This document shows, piece by piece, positions 1-9,567 of a DNA stretch of 40,715 bases. Each line of letters opens with the position of its first letter. Position 1 is the first letter of the stretch. Source of the stretch: Moraxellaceae bacterium REDSEA-S32_B1 (GTDB lineage Bacteria; Pseudomonadota; Gammaproteobacteria; Pseudomonadales; Moraxellaceae); assembly GCA_001626925.1 (NCBI GenBank), contig LUOR01000035.1, forward strand, positions 1 through 40,715. Reading direction: 5' to 3'. The position numbers and the translations under genes were made by a program. The notes beneath the pieces were generated by a model that did no database searches, had not been told where the DNA came from, and saw only the letters and a list, made by a program, of their open reading frames with translations.

Positions 1-31
1 TGAACACCCCGAATCAGATGTATGAGCAAAC

Positions 32-61
32 AAAAACCGAGCTAATTGCTTAACTCGGTTT
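32..61 (-). terminator. Intrinsic terminator for the secreted unknown gene
   Basis: An 8-bp inverted repeat (AAACCGAG at 34-41, CTCGGTTT at 54-61) with a 12-base loop. Read on the minus strand the stem runs into a T-tract, the complement of the A run at 32-36. It lies about 60 bases past the stop of the minus-strand gene at 120-752. On the plus strand there is no proper T-tract. Confidence 0.65.
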
Positions 62-119
62 GAAGTGGAATACTGTCAATCTATTTCAGGACAAGACATG
101 TTTTAAAAAGGCTGGAGTT

Positions 120-752
120 TTATTTGCTCAAGATGATTGTATCTTCATCGGTGTACATGGTTTCATCAGGAAATCCTAAATATTCCACAGTGACCACGAT
201 ACGATCTTGCTTAGGAATGCGAAAGGCCTGTTTCACTTCCAAATTTGGCGCATAACTCACGGCTTGCTGCACTTGACTTTGATATGCACGATTTTGCACT
301 GTATAGTCATAACGATATTCAGGCATGGTTTTTTCAGGTTCAGCCCAAGCGGGCACTTGTACTGTTTCTTCTTTTTTAATGTGAATCTGAAAAATATTAG
401 GATTGATTGGATAAAGCTTTTTTAATCGGCGTTTAATTTTTTTCAGTTCGCGTTCAAACGCAATATCATTACCATCAGAAAAATGATCAATTTCACCGTT
501 TGAATTTTTGGGATAAATCGATTCAACCGTGACTAAATGATCAGGTTGTGCAGATTTAAAATCAAAATAATACAACTGTGGTAAGCGACCGCTGGCATCT
601 TCAGAATGTTTTAAAAGATACAGTTTTTGATCCCTGACTTCGTAGCCGAGAAGCTCAACATAAGCTTTGCCACCGACCGTGGCATGGCTTAAGGGTGCGC
701 ATAGAAAAACTGCAATGCAGCCAACAAACTGTTTAAAAGTAAAATATCGCAT
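120..752 (-). CDS. Secreted protein of unknown function
   Basis: I do not recognise this protein of about 210 residues. A start at 752 gives a typical Sec signal peptide: a charged N-terminus (MRYFTFKQ), a hydrophobic core and a likely cleavage site after the SHA at about residue 24. A purine-rich GGTGG lies just before it. An upstream in-frame ATG at 764 would add four residues but has no ribosome binding site. The mature part is hydrophilic, with a basic patch (KKIKRRLKKLYP) in the middle and no cysteines, transmembrane helices or known motif. It is probably periplasmic or surface-exposed. It is a single gene behind its own terminator and separate from ntrC. A small inverted repeat (CTACAC at 777-782, GTGTAG at 795-800) sits in its upstream region. 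Function cannot be assigned. Confidence 0.7.
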   Translation of the reverse strand: MRYFTFKQFVGCIAVFLCAPLSHATVGGKAYVELLGYEVRDQKLYLLKHSEDASGRLPQLYYFDFKSAQPDHLVTVESIYPKNSNGEIDHFSDGNDIAFERELKKIKRRLKKLYPINPNIFQIHIKKEETVQVPAWAEPEKTMPEYRYDYTVQNRAYQSQVQQAVSYAPNLEVKQAFRIPKQDRIVVTVEYLGFPDETMYTDEDTIILSK

Positions 753-832
753 AAAAACCACCATTTACAGTTATCACTACACGTGCATACAAAAGTGTAG
801 ATGGTTTTAGCTTAATCATTTCATGGCAAAAG

Positions 833-860
833 GGCAAATTGCACGATGAGGTGATTTGCC
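833..860 (-). terminator. Possible weak terminator after ntrC
   Basis: A 7-bp inverted repeat (GGCAAAT 833-839, ATTTGCC 854-860) with a 14-base loop lies directly beyond the ntrC stop codon. On the minus strand it is followed by CTTTTG, only a short T-tract, so termination would be weak. Confidence 0.35.
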
Positions 861-2369
861 TTAGTCTTCATCATCACTGCCATCCATACCGAGCTCTTTC
901 ATTTTACGAGTTAGGGTATTGCGACCCCAACCGAGTAGCTCTGCGGCATGACGTTTACGACCACGTGTTTGATTCAGTGCAGCTAAAATCAATGTTTTTT
1001 CAAACATCGGCGCAGCCACTTCAAGAATTTTCATTTCACCGTTTTGTAGCTTTTCTAGCGCCCATTGCCCAAGCAATTCATCCCAAGCAAAGTTTTGCAT
1101 AGCGTTTGTGTTAAAGTTCGCTTGCGTGGTTTGCGCTGTATGATTTGATGATTCGTCAACTGAGGATTGATCCGCTTCACCTTGAGATGATCTTAATGGA
1201 ATCTGACGAAGCTCAGTCGGTAAATCATCAGGATAGATTTCACGACCAGTAATCATCACAGTCAGCCAACGACAAGTGTTTTCCAATTGGCGCACATTAC
1301 CTGGCCACGGCAGTTGTTTAAGATAATCTTTGGTTTCAGCTTTGAGTTGCTTAGGGCTGACCGCAAGTTCTTTGGCAGCACGTGCAAGGAAGTGTTCGGC
1401 AAGTTTTGGAATGTCTTCACTACGGTGGGCGAGTTTCGGAATATGAATGCGAATCACATTGAGGCGATGATATAAATCTTCACGGAATTTACCCGACTGT
1501 ACCAAACGCTCTAAGTCTTGATGCGTCGCAGCGACGATACGCACGTTGACCTTAACTGGAATGTGTCCACCCACCCGATAAAACTCACCATCGGCGAGTA
1601 CACGCAGTAAGCGAGTTTGTGTATCGAACGGCATATCACCGATCTCATCTAAAAATAGCGTACCACCATTGGCTTGTTCAAAGCGACCTTGACGTTGTGT
1701 ATTTGCACCCGTAAATGCCCCTTTTTCATGACCAAATAATTCGGTTTCGATCAAATCCTTCGGAATCGCTGCCATATTCAAGGCAATAAAGGGTTTGCTG
1801 CTTCGAGGTGAGTGGCGATGTAGCGCATGCGCAACCAGTTCTTTACCCGTGCCAGACTCACCATTGATGAGTACAGTAATGTGCGATTGCGATAAGCGAC
1901 CAATGGCGCGAAACACTTCTTGCATTGCAGGAGATTCACCAATAATTTCTGTCGATGGTGGTGCAACTGGTGCTTTCGCATTTTCTTGTTGTTGTAGCTT
2001 GGTGATGTGCAAAATCGCACGATTGACCAGTGCTAATGCTTCATCAATGTCAAATGGTTTTGGCAAATATTCAAACGCACCTGTTTGATAACTCGACACA
2101 GCAGATTCCAAATCAGAATGTGCAGTCATGATGATTACAGGTAAGTCAGGAAATGAATTTTTGACTTTAGATAGGAAGTTTAATCCATCCATACCTGGCA
2201 TACGGATATCGGTGAGAATCACATCAGGTTGTGCATCACTTAAATCATCTAATGCCGATTGTGCTTCTTCATAGCTGGTGACATCAAAGCCTTCTTCCTT
2301 AAAAGTTTTCTCCAGTACCCAGCGCATGGCACGGTCGTCATCGATCACCCAAATCTTGTGCTGTGTCAT
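861..2369 (-). CDS. ntrC: Nitrogen regulation response regulator NtrC (sigma-54 activator)
   Basis: This 502-residue protein has the full NtrC architecture. The receiver domain covers about residues 1-120, with acidic DDD near 10-12 and the phospho-acceptor Asp54 ([11 protein letters not shown]). The AAA+ domain covers about 145-385, with Walker A GESGTGKE at 170-177, the sigma-54-contacting GAFTGA loop at 217-222 and Walker B GGTLFLDE near 235-242. A Fis-type helix-turn-helix closes the C-terminus. By family knowledge the phosphorylated form activates sigma-54 promoters for nitrogen assimilation genes. Its start overlaps the stop of ntrB by four bases, so the two are co-transcribed and probably translationally coupled. 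The segment between the AAA+ and Fis domains (about 400-430) is rich in Ser, Gln and Asn and looks like a flexible linker. Confidence 0.97.
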   Translation of the reverse strand: MTQHKIWVIDDDRAMRWVLEKTFKEEGFDVTSYEEAQSALDDLSDAQPDVILTDIRMPGMDGLNFLSKVKNSFPDLPVIIMTAHSDLESAVSSYQTGAFEYLPKPFDIDEALALVNRAILHITKLQQQENAKAPVAPPSTEIIGESPAMQEVFRAIGRLSQSHITVLINGESGTGKELVAHALHRHSPRSSKPFIALNMAAIPKDLIETELFGHEKGAFTGANTQRQGRFEQANGGTLFLDEIGDMPFDTQTRLLRVLADGEFYRVGGHIPVKVNVRIVAATHQDLERLVQSGKFREDLYHRLNVIRIHIPKLAHRSEDIPKLAEHFLARAAKELAVSPKQLKAETKDYLKQLPWPGNVRQLENTCRWLTVMITGREIYPDDLPTELRQIPLRSSQGEADQSSVDESSNHTAQTTQANFNTNAMQNFAWDELLGQWALEKLQNGEMKILEVAAPMFEKTLILAALNQTRGRKRHAAELLGWGRNTLTRKMKELGMDGSDDED

Positions 2370-3463
2370 GTTCTATTCTCCCAAGGTAAATATAAGCTAA
2401 AGATGGTTTGACCTGCTTCAGAGCGGCATTCGATCATGCCTTGATGTTGACGCATAATGTTTTGTGCAATGCTGAGTCCAAGCCCAGTGCCGTTGGCACG
2501 ACCTGAGACCATTGGATAAAAGACCGACTCTAAAATGTTATCGGGAATCCCTGGTCCATTATCGATGATGTCTACTCGAACCGCACTGCGATGGTGCACT
2601 CCTTGAATGGTCACGAGGCGTTGAATCCGAGTTCGCAAAGTCAGTCGAGGTTTATCTTCTTCAAAGAAATCAGTATTTTCAGTCATGGCTTGTACAGCAT
2701 TGACACTGATATTTAAAATCACTTGAATCAACTGATCACGGTCGGCAATGACATCAGGTAGAGACAAATCGTAGTCACGTTGTACTTTGATTTTATTCTT
2801 AGTTTGACTGAGTACCAATGAGCGAACACGCTCTAATGGCTCATGAATGTTCACAGGCTCGTAACTCGGTAATTGTCGTGAACCAAGCATGGTATCGGCA
2901 AGATTTCGCAGGCGATCCACTTCATCAATAATAATCTCAGTATATTCCGAAATCTGTGCATCTTTAACATTGCGGGCAAGAAGCTGTGTTGCACCACGTA
3001 TCCCGCCTAAAGGGTTTTTGATCTCATGCGCCACGCCACGAATCAGTTGGCGTGCGATCTGATGCTGTTGAATATGGAGTTCTTCTTTAGAAATACGCAG
3101 TAAACGGTCGATCTGTTGAAACTCAACTAACAACGATCCAGTCGCACTGTTAGGCAATAAAGACACGGTGTAATCTACAAAACGATCTTTTAAAGAAATA
3201 TTCAGCAATGCCTCACGATGGGTATAAGGCTGTGCGGTATCTAATGTTTTTTGTAATACCTCTTCAATGCGAATTTGACTGTCTTCGCTCAGCTCGACCA
3301 GTTGATTGGCAGGAAGTCCGTAGGCACGCAGAAAGCTGGTTTCAAACAAGCTTTCGCAAGCTGAATTCATATAATGTACGGTCAAGTCTGCATTCAGCAA
3401 TAACACCGCAGTGGTCATGTGATCGACAATGGATCGGTAGTCTATATTGGTGCGCAAGTCCAT
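2366..3463 (-). CDS. ntrB: Nitrogen regulation sensor histidine kinase NtrB
   Basis: This 365-residue cytoplasmic histidine kinase has a PAS-like sensor in about residues 1-120, an H-box with the phosphorylated histidine at about 146 (GVAHEIKNPLGGIRGATQ), and a GHKL ATPase domain. Its N-box is ILNISVNAVQAM, and glycine-rich boxes follow (DNGPGIP, GTGLGLSIAQ). No transmembrane segment is visible, as expected for NtrB, which is controlled by PII proteins. It phosphorylates NtrC, whose gene overlaps its end by four bases. The glnA gene that often precedes ntrBC is not adjacent here; the gene across the divergent upstream gap is rimO. Confidence 0.96.
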   Translation of the reverse strand: MDLRTNIDYRSIVDHMTTAVLLLNADLTVHYMNSACESLFETSFLRAYGLPANQLVELSEDSQIRIEEVLQKTLDTAQPYTHREALLNISLKDRFVDYTVSLLPNSATGSLLVEFQQIDRLLRISKEELHIQQHQIARQLIRGVAHEIKNPLGGIRGATQLLARNVKDAQISEYTEIIIDEVDRLRNLADTMLGSRQLPSYEPVNIHEPLERVRSLVLSQTKNKIKVQRDYDLSLPDVIADRDQLIQVILNISVNAVQAMTENTDFFEEDKPRLTLRTRIQRLVTIQGVHHRSAVRVDIIDNGPGIPDNILESVFYPMVSGRANGTGLGLSIAQNIMRQHQGMIECRSEAGQTIFSLYLPWENRT

Positions 3464-3906
3464 ATCTGTGTATGCCTAAGCGTTAAAATGGCGCAGATTT
3501 CACCGTGCCAAAGTTAGCTATTTTTTAAGTTATCAGTCATTAAGCAAGTTTCAAGCCAAGAGTGTTACTCATATTGAGCATTGCTGAAAGCATGCACTAA
3601 AAGCTGTCATTCAAAGTGTTTCAGCAAATGAATTGACCATGATTTGCTCGCAAAAGATATTTCTTAAGAACAAGTCTAATAGAAAAATACGTTAATGAAT
3701 TGGATTATATGCACAATTATGGGGCGTTGTGATGAATTTGTCATAGTTGCACCAAAATAAATCAATGTTAGTTCAGCGCAGTGTGATTTGTTGAGTTTTT
3801 AATGGATGGATCGTTTCGTGGGGAATTGCTTTGATTCGACGGTGTTTGACTATTTTTCTTGGGCAAAACCCCTTACAATAGTGCCATTGTTTCGGAGTGT
3901 CTCGTC
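3464..3906. other. Divergent intergenic region between ntrB and rimO
   Basis: This 443-base stretch has no convincing gene and must hold the promoters for ntrBC (leftward) and rimO (rightward). It contains a 9-bp inverted repeat (TTGCTGAAA 3581-3589, TTTCAGCAA 3619-3627; 29-base spacer), an isolated TTGCACCA matching one half of the NtrC site consensus (3747-3754), and TTGGCACGG on the minus strand at 3503-3511. That last element resembles a sigma-54 -24 box but has no fitting -12 box. A TACAAT at 3874-3879 could serve as the -10 box for rimO. Confidence 0.6.
3581..3627. repeat. 9-bp inverted repeat upstream of rimO and ntrB
   Basis: TTGCTGAAA at 3581-3589 pairs perfectly with TTTCAGCAA at 3619-3627 across a 29-base spacer. 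It has no T-tract on either side, so it is not a terminator. It could be a widely spaced operator or chance. Confidence 0.35.
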
Positions 3907-5247
3907 ATGAAATCCCCAAAAGTAGGCTTTGTCTCTTTAGGTTGTCCTAAAGCACTGGTCGATTCTGAACGTATTTTGACCCAATTAAAGACCGAAGGTT
4001 ATGAAGTGGCGCAAGACTATGATGGCGCAGACCTTGTAGTTGTGAATACTTGTGGGTTTATCGAGTCGGCAGTTCAAGAGTCTTTGGATGCGATTGGCGA
4101 AGCAATCAGTGAAAATGGCAAAGTGATCGTCACAGGATGCTTAGGTAAAGACGAAGCGAAAATCCGTGACATGCATCCAAGTGTGCTCAAAGTCACAGGT
4201 GCGGCGGCTTATCAAGATGTCATGGATGCGGTGCATCATTACGTCCCACAACAACCGAAACACAATCCTTTTGTCGATCTCGTGCCTGAGCAAGGCATTC
4301 GTCTGACCCCAAAACATTACGCCTATTTAAAAATATCTGAAGGTTGTAATCATCGCTGTACCTTCTGCATTATTCCAAGTATGCGGGGTGATTTGGTATC
4401 ACGTCCGATCAGTAGTGTGATGCAAGAAGCACAAGCTTTGAAACGTGCTGGTGTCAAAGAATTACTGGTCATTTCTCAAGATACTTCGGCTTATGGAGTT
4501 GACACCAAATATAAGCTCGACTTTTGGGATGGTCAGCCACTCAAAACCAAATTTTATGATCTGTGTGAAGCGTTAGGTCAGCTTGGGATTTGGGTGCGTT
4601 TGCATTATGTCTATCCTTATCCGCATGTCGATGCAGCCATTGATCTGATGGCACAAGGCAAAATCTTGCCGTATTTAGATATTCCATTTCAACATGCGAG
4701 TCCAAGCGTGTTAAAGGCAATGAAACGTCCTGCACATAGTGAAAATACACTTGAGCGGATCAAAGCGTGGCGTGAAAAATGCCCTGAACTGGTGATTCGT
4801 TCGACCTTTGTTGTCGGTTTCCCAGGTGAAACTGAAGAAGACTTTCAATATTTGCTCGATTGGCTCAAAGAAGCGCAACTTGATCGTGTTGGCTGTTTTA
4901 AATATTCACCTGTTGAGGGTGCAACCGCTAACGATTTGCCTAACCATGTGCCTGAAGACCTTCAGCAGGAGCGTTTTGAACGTTTTATGCAGTTACAACA
5001 AGAGATTTCTACGCAAAAACTACAAAGTCGTATTGGTCAAATCATGACGGTATTGGTCGATGAGCTAGAAGCGGAATATCCAGTCGCAGTCGCTCGCTCG
5101 TATGCTGACGCACCTGAAATTGATGGTAATGTTTTTGTTGAAGATATTGATCGAAATACGATTAAAGCAGGTGACTTACTTCGAGTAAAAATTACCGATG
5201 CAGATGAATATGATTTGTATGCCGAGCTGATTGAAATCTTGAGCTGA
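3907..5247 (+). CDS. rimO: Ribosomal protein S12 methylthiotransferase RimO
   Basis: This radical-SAM enzyme of 446 residues adds a methylthio group to the conserved Asp of ribosomal protein S12. The N-terminal domain has cluster cysteines at about 13, 49 and 78 ([26 protein letters not shown]). The radical-SAM core has CNHRCTFC at 147-154, and a TRAM-like region ends the protein. [11 protein letters not shown] marks it as RimO rather than MiaB. The ATG at 3907 is chosen because CGGAG at 3892-3896 is well placed; a TTG at 3859 would add 16 residues that do not resemble the family. The gene stands alone, 86 bases before pyrH. Confidence 0.96.
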   Translation: MKSPKVGFVSLGCPKALVDSERILTQLKTEGYEVAQDYDGADLVVVNTCGFIESAVQESLDAIGEAISENGKVIVTGCLGKDEAKIRDMHPSVLKVTGAAAYQDVMDAVHHYVPQQPKHNPFVDLVPEQGIRLTPKHYAYLKISEGCNHRCTFCIIPSMRGDLVSRPISSVMQEAQALKRAGVKELLVISQDTSAYGVDTKYKLDFWDGQPLKTKFYDLCEALGQLGIWVRLHYVYPYPHVDAAIDLMAQGKILPYLDIPFQHASPSVLKAMKRPAHSENTLERIKAWREKCPELVIRSTFVVGFPGETEEDFQYLLDWLKEAQLDRVGCFKYSPVEGATANDLPNHVPEDLQQERFERFMQLQQEISTQKLQSRIGQIMTVLVDELEAEYPVAVARSYADAPEIDGNVFVEDIDRNTIKAGDLLRVKITDADEYDLYAELIEILS

Positions 5248-5333
5248 TTGAAGTCACTCGTTGATCGAATCACACATGAATTAAAGTTTGAATTGATTTT
5301 AGAAAAGTATGCACATAAATTTTGGAGCCCATC

Positions 5334-6059
5334 ATGAGTGAAAAAAGTCCACGCTATACCCGTATTTTGCTAAAGCTTTCTGGCGAGGCGTTGTCAGGAA
5401 ATAAAGAGATGGGCATTGACGCCACTGTACTTGATCAAATGTCATTATCCATTGCGCATTTGGTGGGACTCGGTGTACAAGTCGGGATCGTGGTCGGTGG
5501 TGGTAATCTCTACCGTGGTAGCCAATTGCAAAAAGATGGCTTGGTTGGTCGTGTCACAGGTGATCAAATGGGGATGCTTGCGACCGTCATGAACGGTTTA
5601 GCGATGCGGGATGCTTTGGTGCGCCGAAATATTAAAACCCGTCTAATGTCAGCACTTGAGATCGGCACGGTAGTTGAGCCGTACTCAAGTCGTGATGCGA
5701 TTCGTCACTTGAGTAATGGTGAGGTCTGTGTTTTTGTTGCGGGGACAGGCAATCCATTCTTTACCACAGATACTGCAGCCTGCTTACGTGGGATTGAGAT
5801 TGAATCAAAATTGATCTTAAAAGCCACCAAAGTCGATGGTGTGTATAACAAAGATCCAAGCAAATATGATGATGCAGTAAAATACGATAGTCTAACTTTT
5901 GATCAAGTGCTTGATGAAAAGCTCGGTGTAATGGATTTGACAGCGATTTGCTTATGTCGTGACCATGATGTGCCATTGCACGTCTTTGATATGAATAAAT
6001 CAGGAGCATTGCTGTCAGTGGTGATGGGTGAAAATGAAGGTACGCGCGTTAGCAACTAA
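5334..6059 (+). CDS. pyrH: Uridylate (UMP) kinase PyrH
   Basis: This protein of 241 residues belongs to the bacterial UMP kinase group of the amino-acid kinase fold and converts UMP plus ATP to UDP. Visible motifs are KLSGEAL at about 14-20, VGGGNLYRG at about 54-62, [12 protein letters not shown] at about 76-87 and [13 protein letters not shown] near 140-152. The ATG at 5334 follows GGAG at 5324-5327; the TTG at 5322 overlaps that ribosome binding site and is rejected. In most relatives pyrH follows rpsB and tsf; here rimO precedes it. The next gene, frr, is the usual neighbour but is separated by 134 bases holding a hairpin and a possible promoter. Confidence 0.97.
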   Translation: MSEKSPRYTRILLKLSGEALSGNKEMGIDATVLDQMSLSIAHLVGLGVQVGIVVGGGNLYRGSQLQKDGLVGRVTGDQMGMLATVMNGLAMRDALVRRNIKTRLMSALEIGTVVEPYSSRDAIRHLSNGEVCVFVAGTGNPFFTTDTAACLRGIEIESKLILKATKVDGVYNKDPSKYDDAVKYDSLTFDQVLDEKLGVMDLTAICLCRDHDVPLHVFDMNKSGALLSVVMGENEGTRVSN

Positions 6060-6111
6060 ACTGAGCTTCAATCATTAAAATGATCACGCAGCATTTGCGG
6101 GTTTAAACAGA

Positions 6112-6143
6112 TTGCCGAAAAGTGAAGCTACACTTTTCGGCAA
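6112..6143. repeat. 13-bp perfect hairpin between pyrH and frr
   Basis: TTGCCGAAAAGTG (6112-6124) and CACTTTTCGGCAA (6131-6143) form a perfect 13-bp stem with the loop AAGCTA. Neither strand has a following T-tract, so it is not a classical terminator. Its right arm lies where the -35 box of the putative frr promoter would be. Confidence 0.7.
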
Positions 6144-6158
6144 AAATTCATTTATAAT
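6130..6158 (+). promoter_or_regulatory. Putative frr promoter
   Basis: A perfect TATAAT lies at 6153-6158, 36 bases before the frr start. No good -35 box is present at 16-18 bases; that position is filled by the right arm of the hairpin, so the promoter may be weak or need a regulator. Confidence 0.4.
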
Positions 6159-6193
6159 GATGCAATTTTTGAAAATTTGATACGGAATACAGC

Positions 6194-6748
6194 ATGATTA
6201 ATGACCTTAAAAAAGATGGCGAAACACGTATGCAAAAAAGCCTTGAATCCTTAGAGCAAGGCTTTGCCAAAGTGCGTACAGGGCGTGCGCATCCATCTAT
6301 GCTCAATGGTGTTATGGTGCCGTATTATGGTTCTGATGTGCCGCTGAATCAGGTGGCGAGTGTTGGTTTGGATGATTCACGTACTTTATTGGTACAGCCG
6401 TTTGAGAAAAATATGGTGTCTGCGGTGGATAAGGCGATTCGTGAAAGTGATTTGGGTTTAAACCCGATCTCTGCCGATGTGATTCGTGTGCCACTACCAG
6501 CACTGACTGAAGAAACTCGCCGTGATATGCAAAAACTGGCACGTTCTGAAGCGGAAAATGCCAAAGTGGCGATTCGTAATATTCGTCGTGACGTGTTGGG
6601 CGATATCAAAGACTTATTGAAAGAAAAAGAAATCTCTGAAGATGATGAGCGCCGTGCAGGTGATGATATTCAGAAACTCACGGACAAATACGTTGCTGAG
6701 GTCGATAAGCGCCTTGCGGACAAAGAAGCGGAATTGATGCAGGTATAA
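6194..6748 (+). CDS. frr: Ribosome recycling factor
   Basis: At 184 residues this is full length for RRF, which splits post-termination ribosomes together with EF-G. The N-terminal segment ([14 protein letters not shown]) and the central [15 protein letters not shown] block are hallmarks of the family. The C-terminal half is a charged helical bundle segment ([20 protein letters not shown]). GGAA at 6183-6186 precedes the ATG by a usual distance. The next gene, uppS, begins four bases after the stop codon, so frr and the following envelope genes are probably one transcript. Confidence 0.97.
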   Translation: MINDLKKDGETRMQKSLESLEQGFAKVRTGRAHPSMLNGVMVPYYGSDVPLNQVASVGLDDSRTLLVQPFEKNMVSAVDKAIRESDLGLNPISADVIRVPLPALTEETRRDMQKLARSEAENAKVAIRNIRRDVLGDIKDLLKEKEISEDDERRAGDDIQKLTDKYVAEVDKRLADKEAELMQV

Positions 6749-6751
6749 GTT

Positions 6752-7522
6752 TTGACTGCAACGATTCAACCGATGCTTTCTGCATCTACTTTCCCCAAAC
6801 ATGTTGCCATCATTATGGATGGCAATAATCGTTATGGGAAGCGCAATCAACTTGCTACTGGTGATGGACATCGTGCGGGCAAAGATCAGCTTGATCCTCT
6901 GGTAGAGCATTGCCGAGAAATTGGCGTACAGGCTTTAACCGTATTTGCTTTTTCCAGTGAAAATTGGAATCGTCCTGCGCAAGAAGTTGCATTATTGATG
7001 CAGTTGCTTGAGGATACGATCCTAGAGCAAAAGCCTCGTATGAAAAAATATCAGATCGCTTTACGTTTTATTGGTGATCGATCAAAATTATCTTCACGTC
7101 TACAACAGTTGATGACGAACGCTGAACAAGAAACTTCACACTATACAGCGATGACCCTGACCATTGCGATTAGCTACGGTGGGATGTGGGACATGGCGCA
7201 AGCAGCCAAAAGTTTGGCAATCCAAGTCCAGCAGAATCAGCTTGAAATCGATGATATTAATGAGCAGACGTTCCATCAACAGACGTGTTTAAATGACTTA
7301 CCCCCTGTTGATGTGTTGATCCGCACAGGCGGTGATTTTCGTTTATCGAATTTTTTATTGTGGCAGACAGCGTATGCTGAGCTGTTTTTTACAGAAACTT
7401 TATGGCCTGACTTTTCAGTGGAAGAGTTTGATTGCATTCTACAAGATTTTGCCCAGCGAGAGCGCCGCTTTGGTAAAACGTCAGAGCAAGTGCAAGCCAT
7501 TCAATATCATACTGAGAATTAA
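6752..7522 (+). CDS. uppS: Undecaprenyl diphosphate synthase UppS
   Basis: This cis-prenyltransferase of about 256 residues makes the C55 lipid carrier for peptidoglycan and other glycans from FPP and IPP. The catalytic Asp is at about 23 in HVAIIMDGNNRY. Other family motifs are FAFSSENWNRP, TLTIAISYGG, and RTGGDFRLSNFLLWQ with AELFFTETLWPDF near the end. The likely start is the TTG at 6752, which has AGG at 6741-6743 at good spacing. An in-frame ATG at 6773 (seven residues shorter) has no ribosome binding site but would retain the whole fold. Confidence 0.95.
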   Translation: MTATIQPMLSASTFPKHVAIIMDGNNRYGKRNQLATGDGHRAGKDQLDPLVEHCREIGVQALTVFAFSSENWNRPAQEVALLMQLLEDTILEQKPRMKKYQIALRFIGDRSKLSSRLQQLMTNAEQETSHYTAMTLTIAISYGGMWDMAQAAKSLAIQVQQNQLEIDDINEQTFHQQTCLNDLPPVDVLIRTGGDFRLSNFLLWQTAYAELFFTETLWPDFSVEEFDCILQDFAQRERRFGKTSEQVQAIQYHTEN

Positions 7523-7525
7523 AAT

Positions 7526-8359
7526 ATGTTAGAGCGGATCATCACCGCATTGGTTTTATTGGTCGTTGTGTTGGCATGTATGTTTGCTAGTGAATCGCCG
7601 TACCCAATGATCGGACTTATGACTTTGGCCGCTTTAGGTGCAGGTTATGAATGGTTGAAGCTTGTGCCACTTCAGGTTGACACAAAAAATCATAAAATCA
7701 TTTCTGCATGGTATTACGGTATTGTGCTTGCTGTGGTTTCTTGTCTGAGTTTAATTTATCTTAAAGAAATTTGGATATTATTTTGGCTAGCGTCCATTGC
7801 AGTTTGGGCGGTGAGTATCATGTGGGTGCGTCGCTATCCGCAGTATGATGCATGGTTCAATCGTTCATTATTGGTGGTCGGCGCAGTATTTGTACTTGCA
7901 GCAGTGACAGCGATTTTCTTCTTATGGCAGTTTTCACCGTGGTGGTTGATGTATGTGTTCCTTTTGGTTTGGGGGGCAGATACTGGTGCGTATTTTGTCG
8001 GGCGAAAGCTTGGAATGCGCAAGCTTGCACCGAATGTTAGCCCAAATAAATCCGTAGAAGGTTTGCTCGGTGGATTGGCGACTTCGGCGTTGATCATGAT
8101 TGCTGTGTCAGCAGTGTATTTAGAATTAAGCACAGTTGCATTTATTATCTTCCTGATTCTATCAATGATCACGGTGGCAGCATCTGTACAGGGCGATTTG
8201 GTCGAATCAATGATCAAGCGTCGTGCAGGGGTCAAAGATTCAGGACGCATTTTCCCTGGACATGGTGGTGTGCTTGATCGTATTGATTCTTTACTAGCGG
8301 CAACGCCGATCTTTGCGGTAGGTTTATATCTGCTCAAACTCATGGGAATTGATGTTTGA
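7526..8359 (+). CDS. cdsA: Phosphatidate cytidylyltransferase CdsA
   Basis: This 277-residue inner-membrane enzyme makes CDP-diacylglycerol, the precursor of all phospholipid head-group pathways. It has several hydrophobic segments and the family signature near the C-terminus (SMIKRRAGVKDSGRIFPGHG, then GVLDRIDSLL). It starts four bases after the uppS stop, and its stop codon overlaps the dxr start (TGATG), so translation is coupled across the three genes. Confidence 0.96.
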   Translation: MLERIITALVLLVVVLACMFASESPYPMIGLMTLAALGAGYEWLKLVPLQVDTKNHKIISAWYYGIVLAVVSCLSLIYLKEIWILFWLASIAVWAVSIMWVRRYPQYDAWFNRSLLVVGAVFVLAAVTAIFFLWQFSPWWLMYVFLLVWGADTGAYFVGRKLGMRKLAPNVSPNKSVEGLLGGLATSALIMIAVSAVYLELSTVAFIIFLILSMITVAASVQGDLVESMIKRRAGVKDSGRIFPGHGGVLDRIDSLLAATPIFAVGLYLLKLMGIDV

Positions 8360-9567
8360 TGAAGCAGTCGGTTGCGATACTCGGGGCGACTGGCTCGATT
8401 GGACAAAGCACCTTAAAAATCTTAAAACAACATGCCGATGACTATCAGGTCTATGCGGTGACAGGGCAACATCGTATGGCTGAATTGGTTGAGCTGTGTT
8501 TGCAGTTTCAGCCGAAAGTGGTTGGTATTCCTGCCGAGCAATTCAATCAATTTAAAAGACTAGCATCAGAAAAAAAATTAAGCCCTTTACCCGAAATCGT
8601 TTTGGATCAAGATGGGTTGGTCAGCATTGCTGCGCATCCTGATGTTGATATTGTTATGGCGGCGATCGTTGGTGCTGCGGGACTCTTACCGACTTTGTCT
8701 GCGGTCAAAGCAGGCAAGCGAGTTTTACTCGCAAATAAAGAAGCTTTGGTGATGTCAGGGGATTTGATGCTATCTGAGGCAAAAAAGTCAGGGGCATTAT
8801 TACTTCCAGTAGACTCTGAACATAATGCGATTTTTCAGTGTTTGCCTGAGCAATATTTTGATCATCGTCAAGCAGATAAACAGCCACAGCTAGGCGTATC
8901 ACAAATATTATTGACCGCATCAGGTGGTCCTTTTCTACACCTTGATCAAGCAAAATTAGAACACGTCACTCCTGCACAGGCGTGCAAACACCCAAATTGG
9001 TCAATGGGGCAAAAGATTTCGGTAGATTCAGCAACTTTAATGAATAAAGGTTTGGAGCTGATCGAAGCGTGTCATTTATTTTCAATTTCTGAACATTTTG
9101 TTACAGTGGTTATTCATCCACAAAGTATTATTCACTCAATGGTACAGTATATTGATGGTTCGACCCTTGCGCAGATGGGTAATCCTGATATGTGTACGCC
9201 GATTGCGCATGCTTTGGCTTGGCCAAAGCGTATCTCGACTTCAGTGCAGGCTTTAAATTTGTTTGATGTACAAAAATTGGATTTTTATCCGCCAAACCAT
9301 GAAAAATTCCCTGCCTTAAATTTGGCACGTGAAGCCATGCGTGTTGGTGGCACAGCGCCGACAATTCTGAACGCAGCGAATGAAGTTGCTGTACAAGCCT
9401 TTTTAGAAGGGCGGATCAAATTTACTCAAATTACAAATCTCGCTGCTGAGATGCTCAATCAAGTGTCTGTACAACTTGCGAACAATATTGAAAATATTTT
9501 ACAGGTCGATCATCAAGTCCGTGAATGTTCAAAGCAGTGGGTTGCACAGTATGGAGTACCTGTATGA
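8359..9567 (+). CDS. dxr: 1-deoxy-D-xylulose 5-phosphate reductoisomerase
   Basis: This enzyme of 402 residues converts DXP to 2-C-methyl-D-erythritol 4-phosphate, the second step of the MEP isoprenoid pathway. The NADPH-binding loop GATGSIG is at 9-15, and the metal and substrate sites are in PVDSEHNAIFQCL, TASGGPF and KHPNWSMGQKISVDSATLMN. The ATG at 8359 shares its first base with the cdsA stop codon. The first MEP enzyme, dxs, is also in this window (28540-30492), and uppS uses the pathway's product, so three isoprenoid genes occur within 25 kb. Confidence 0.97.
   Translation: MKQSVAILGATGSIGQSTLKILKQHADDYQVYAVTGQHRMAELVELCLQFQPKVVGIPAEQFNQFKRLASEKKLSPLPEIVLDQDGLVSIAAHPDVDIVMAAIVGAAGLLPTLSAVKAGKRVLLANKEALVMSGDLMLSEAKKSGALLLPVDSEHNAIFQCLPEQYFDHRQADKQPQLGVSQILLTASGGPFLHLDQAKLEHVTPAQACKHPNWSMGQKISVDSATLMNKGLELIEACHLFSISEHFVTVVIHPQSIIHSMVQYIDGSTLAQMGNPDMCTPIAHALAWPKRISTSVQALNLFDVQKLDFYPPNHEKFPALNLAREAMRVGGTAPTILNAANEVAVQAFLEGRIKFTQITNLAAEMLNQVSVQLANNIENILQVDHQVRECSKQWVAQYGVPV

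Noticed and set aside
1..119. End of an upstream gene at the left edge
   Set aside because: The first codon-like TGA could be a stop, but too little sequence remains to support any gene.
3503..3525. Full sigma-54 promoter for ntrBC
   Set aside because: The -24 box fits but the required GC of the -12 box is not at the right distance; only the half element remains.
3859..3906. TTG start that would lengthen RimO by 16 residues
   Set aside because: The ATG at 3907 has a good ribosome binding site and gives the normal RimO N-terminus.
7834..8406. Long open frame opposite cdsA
   Set aside because: It is an antisense shadow of a clear cdsA with family motifs; the translation is rich in Ser, Thr, Pro and Asn without structure.
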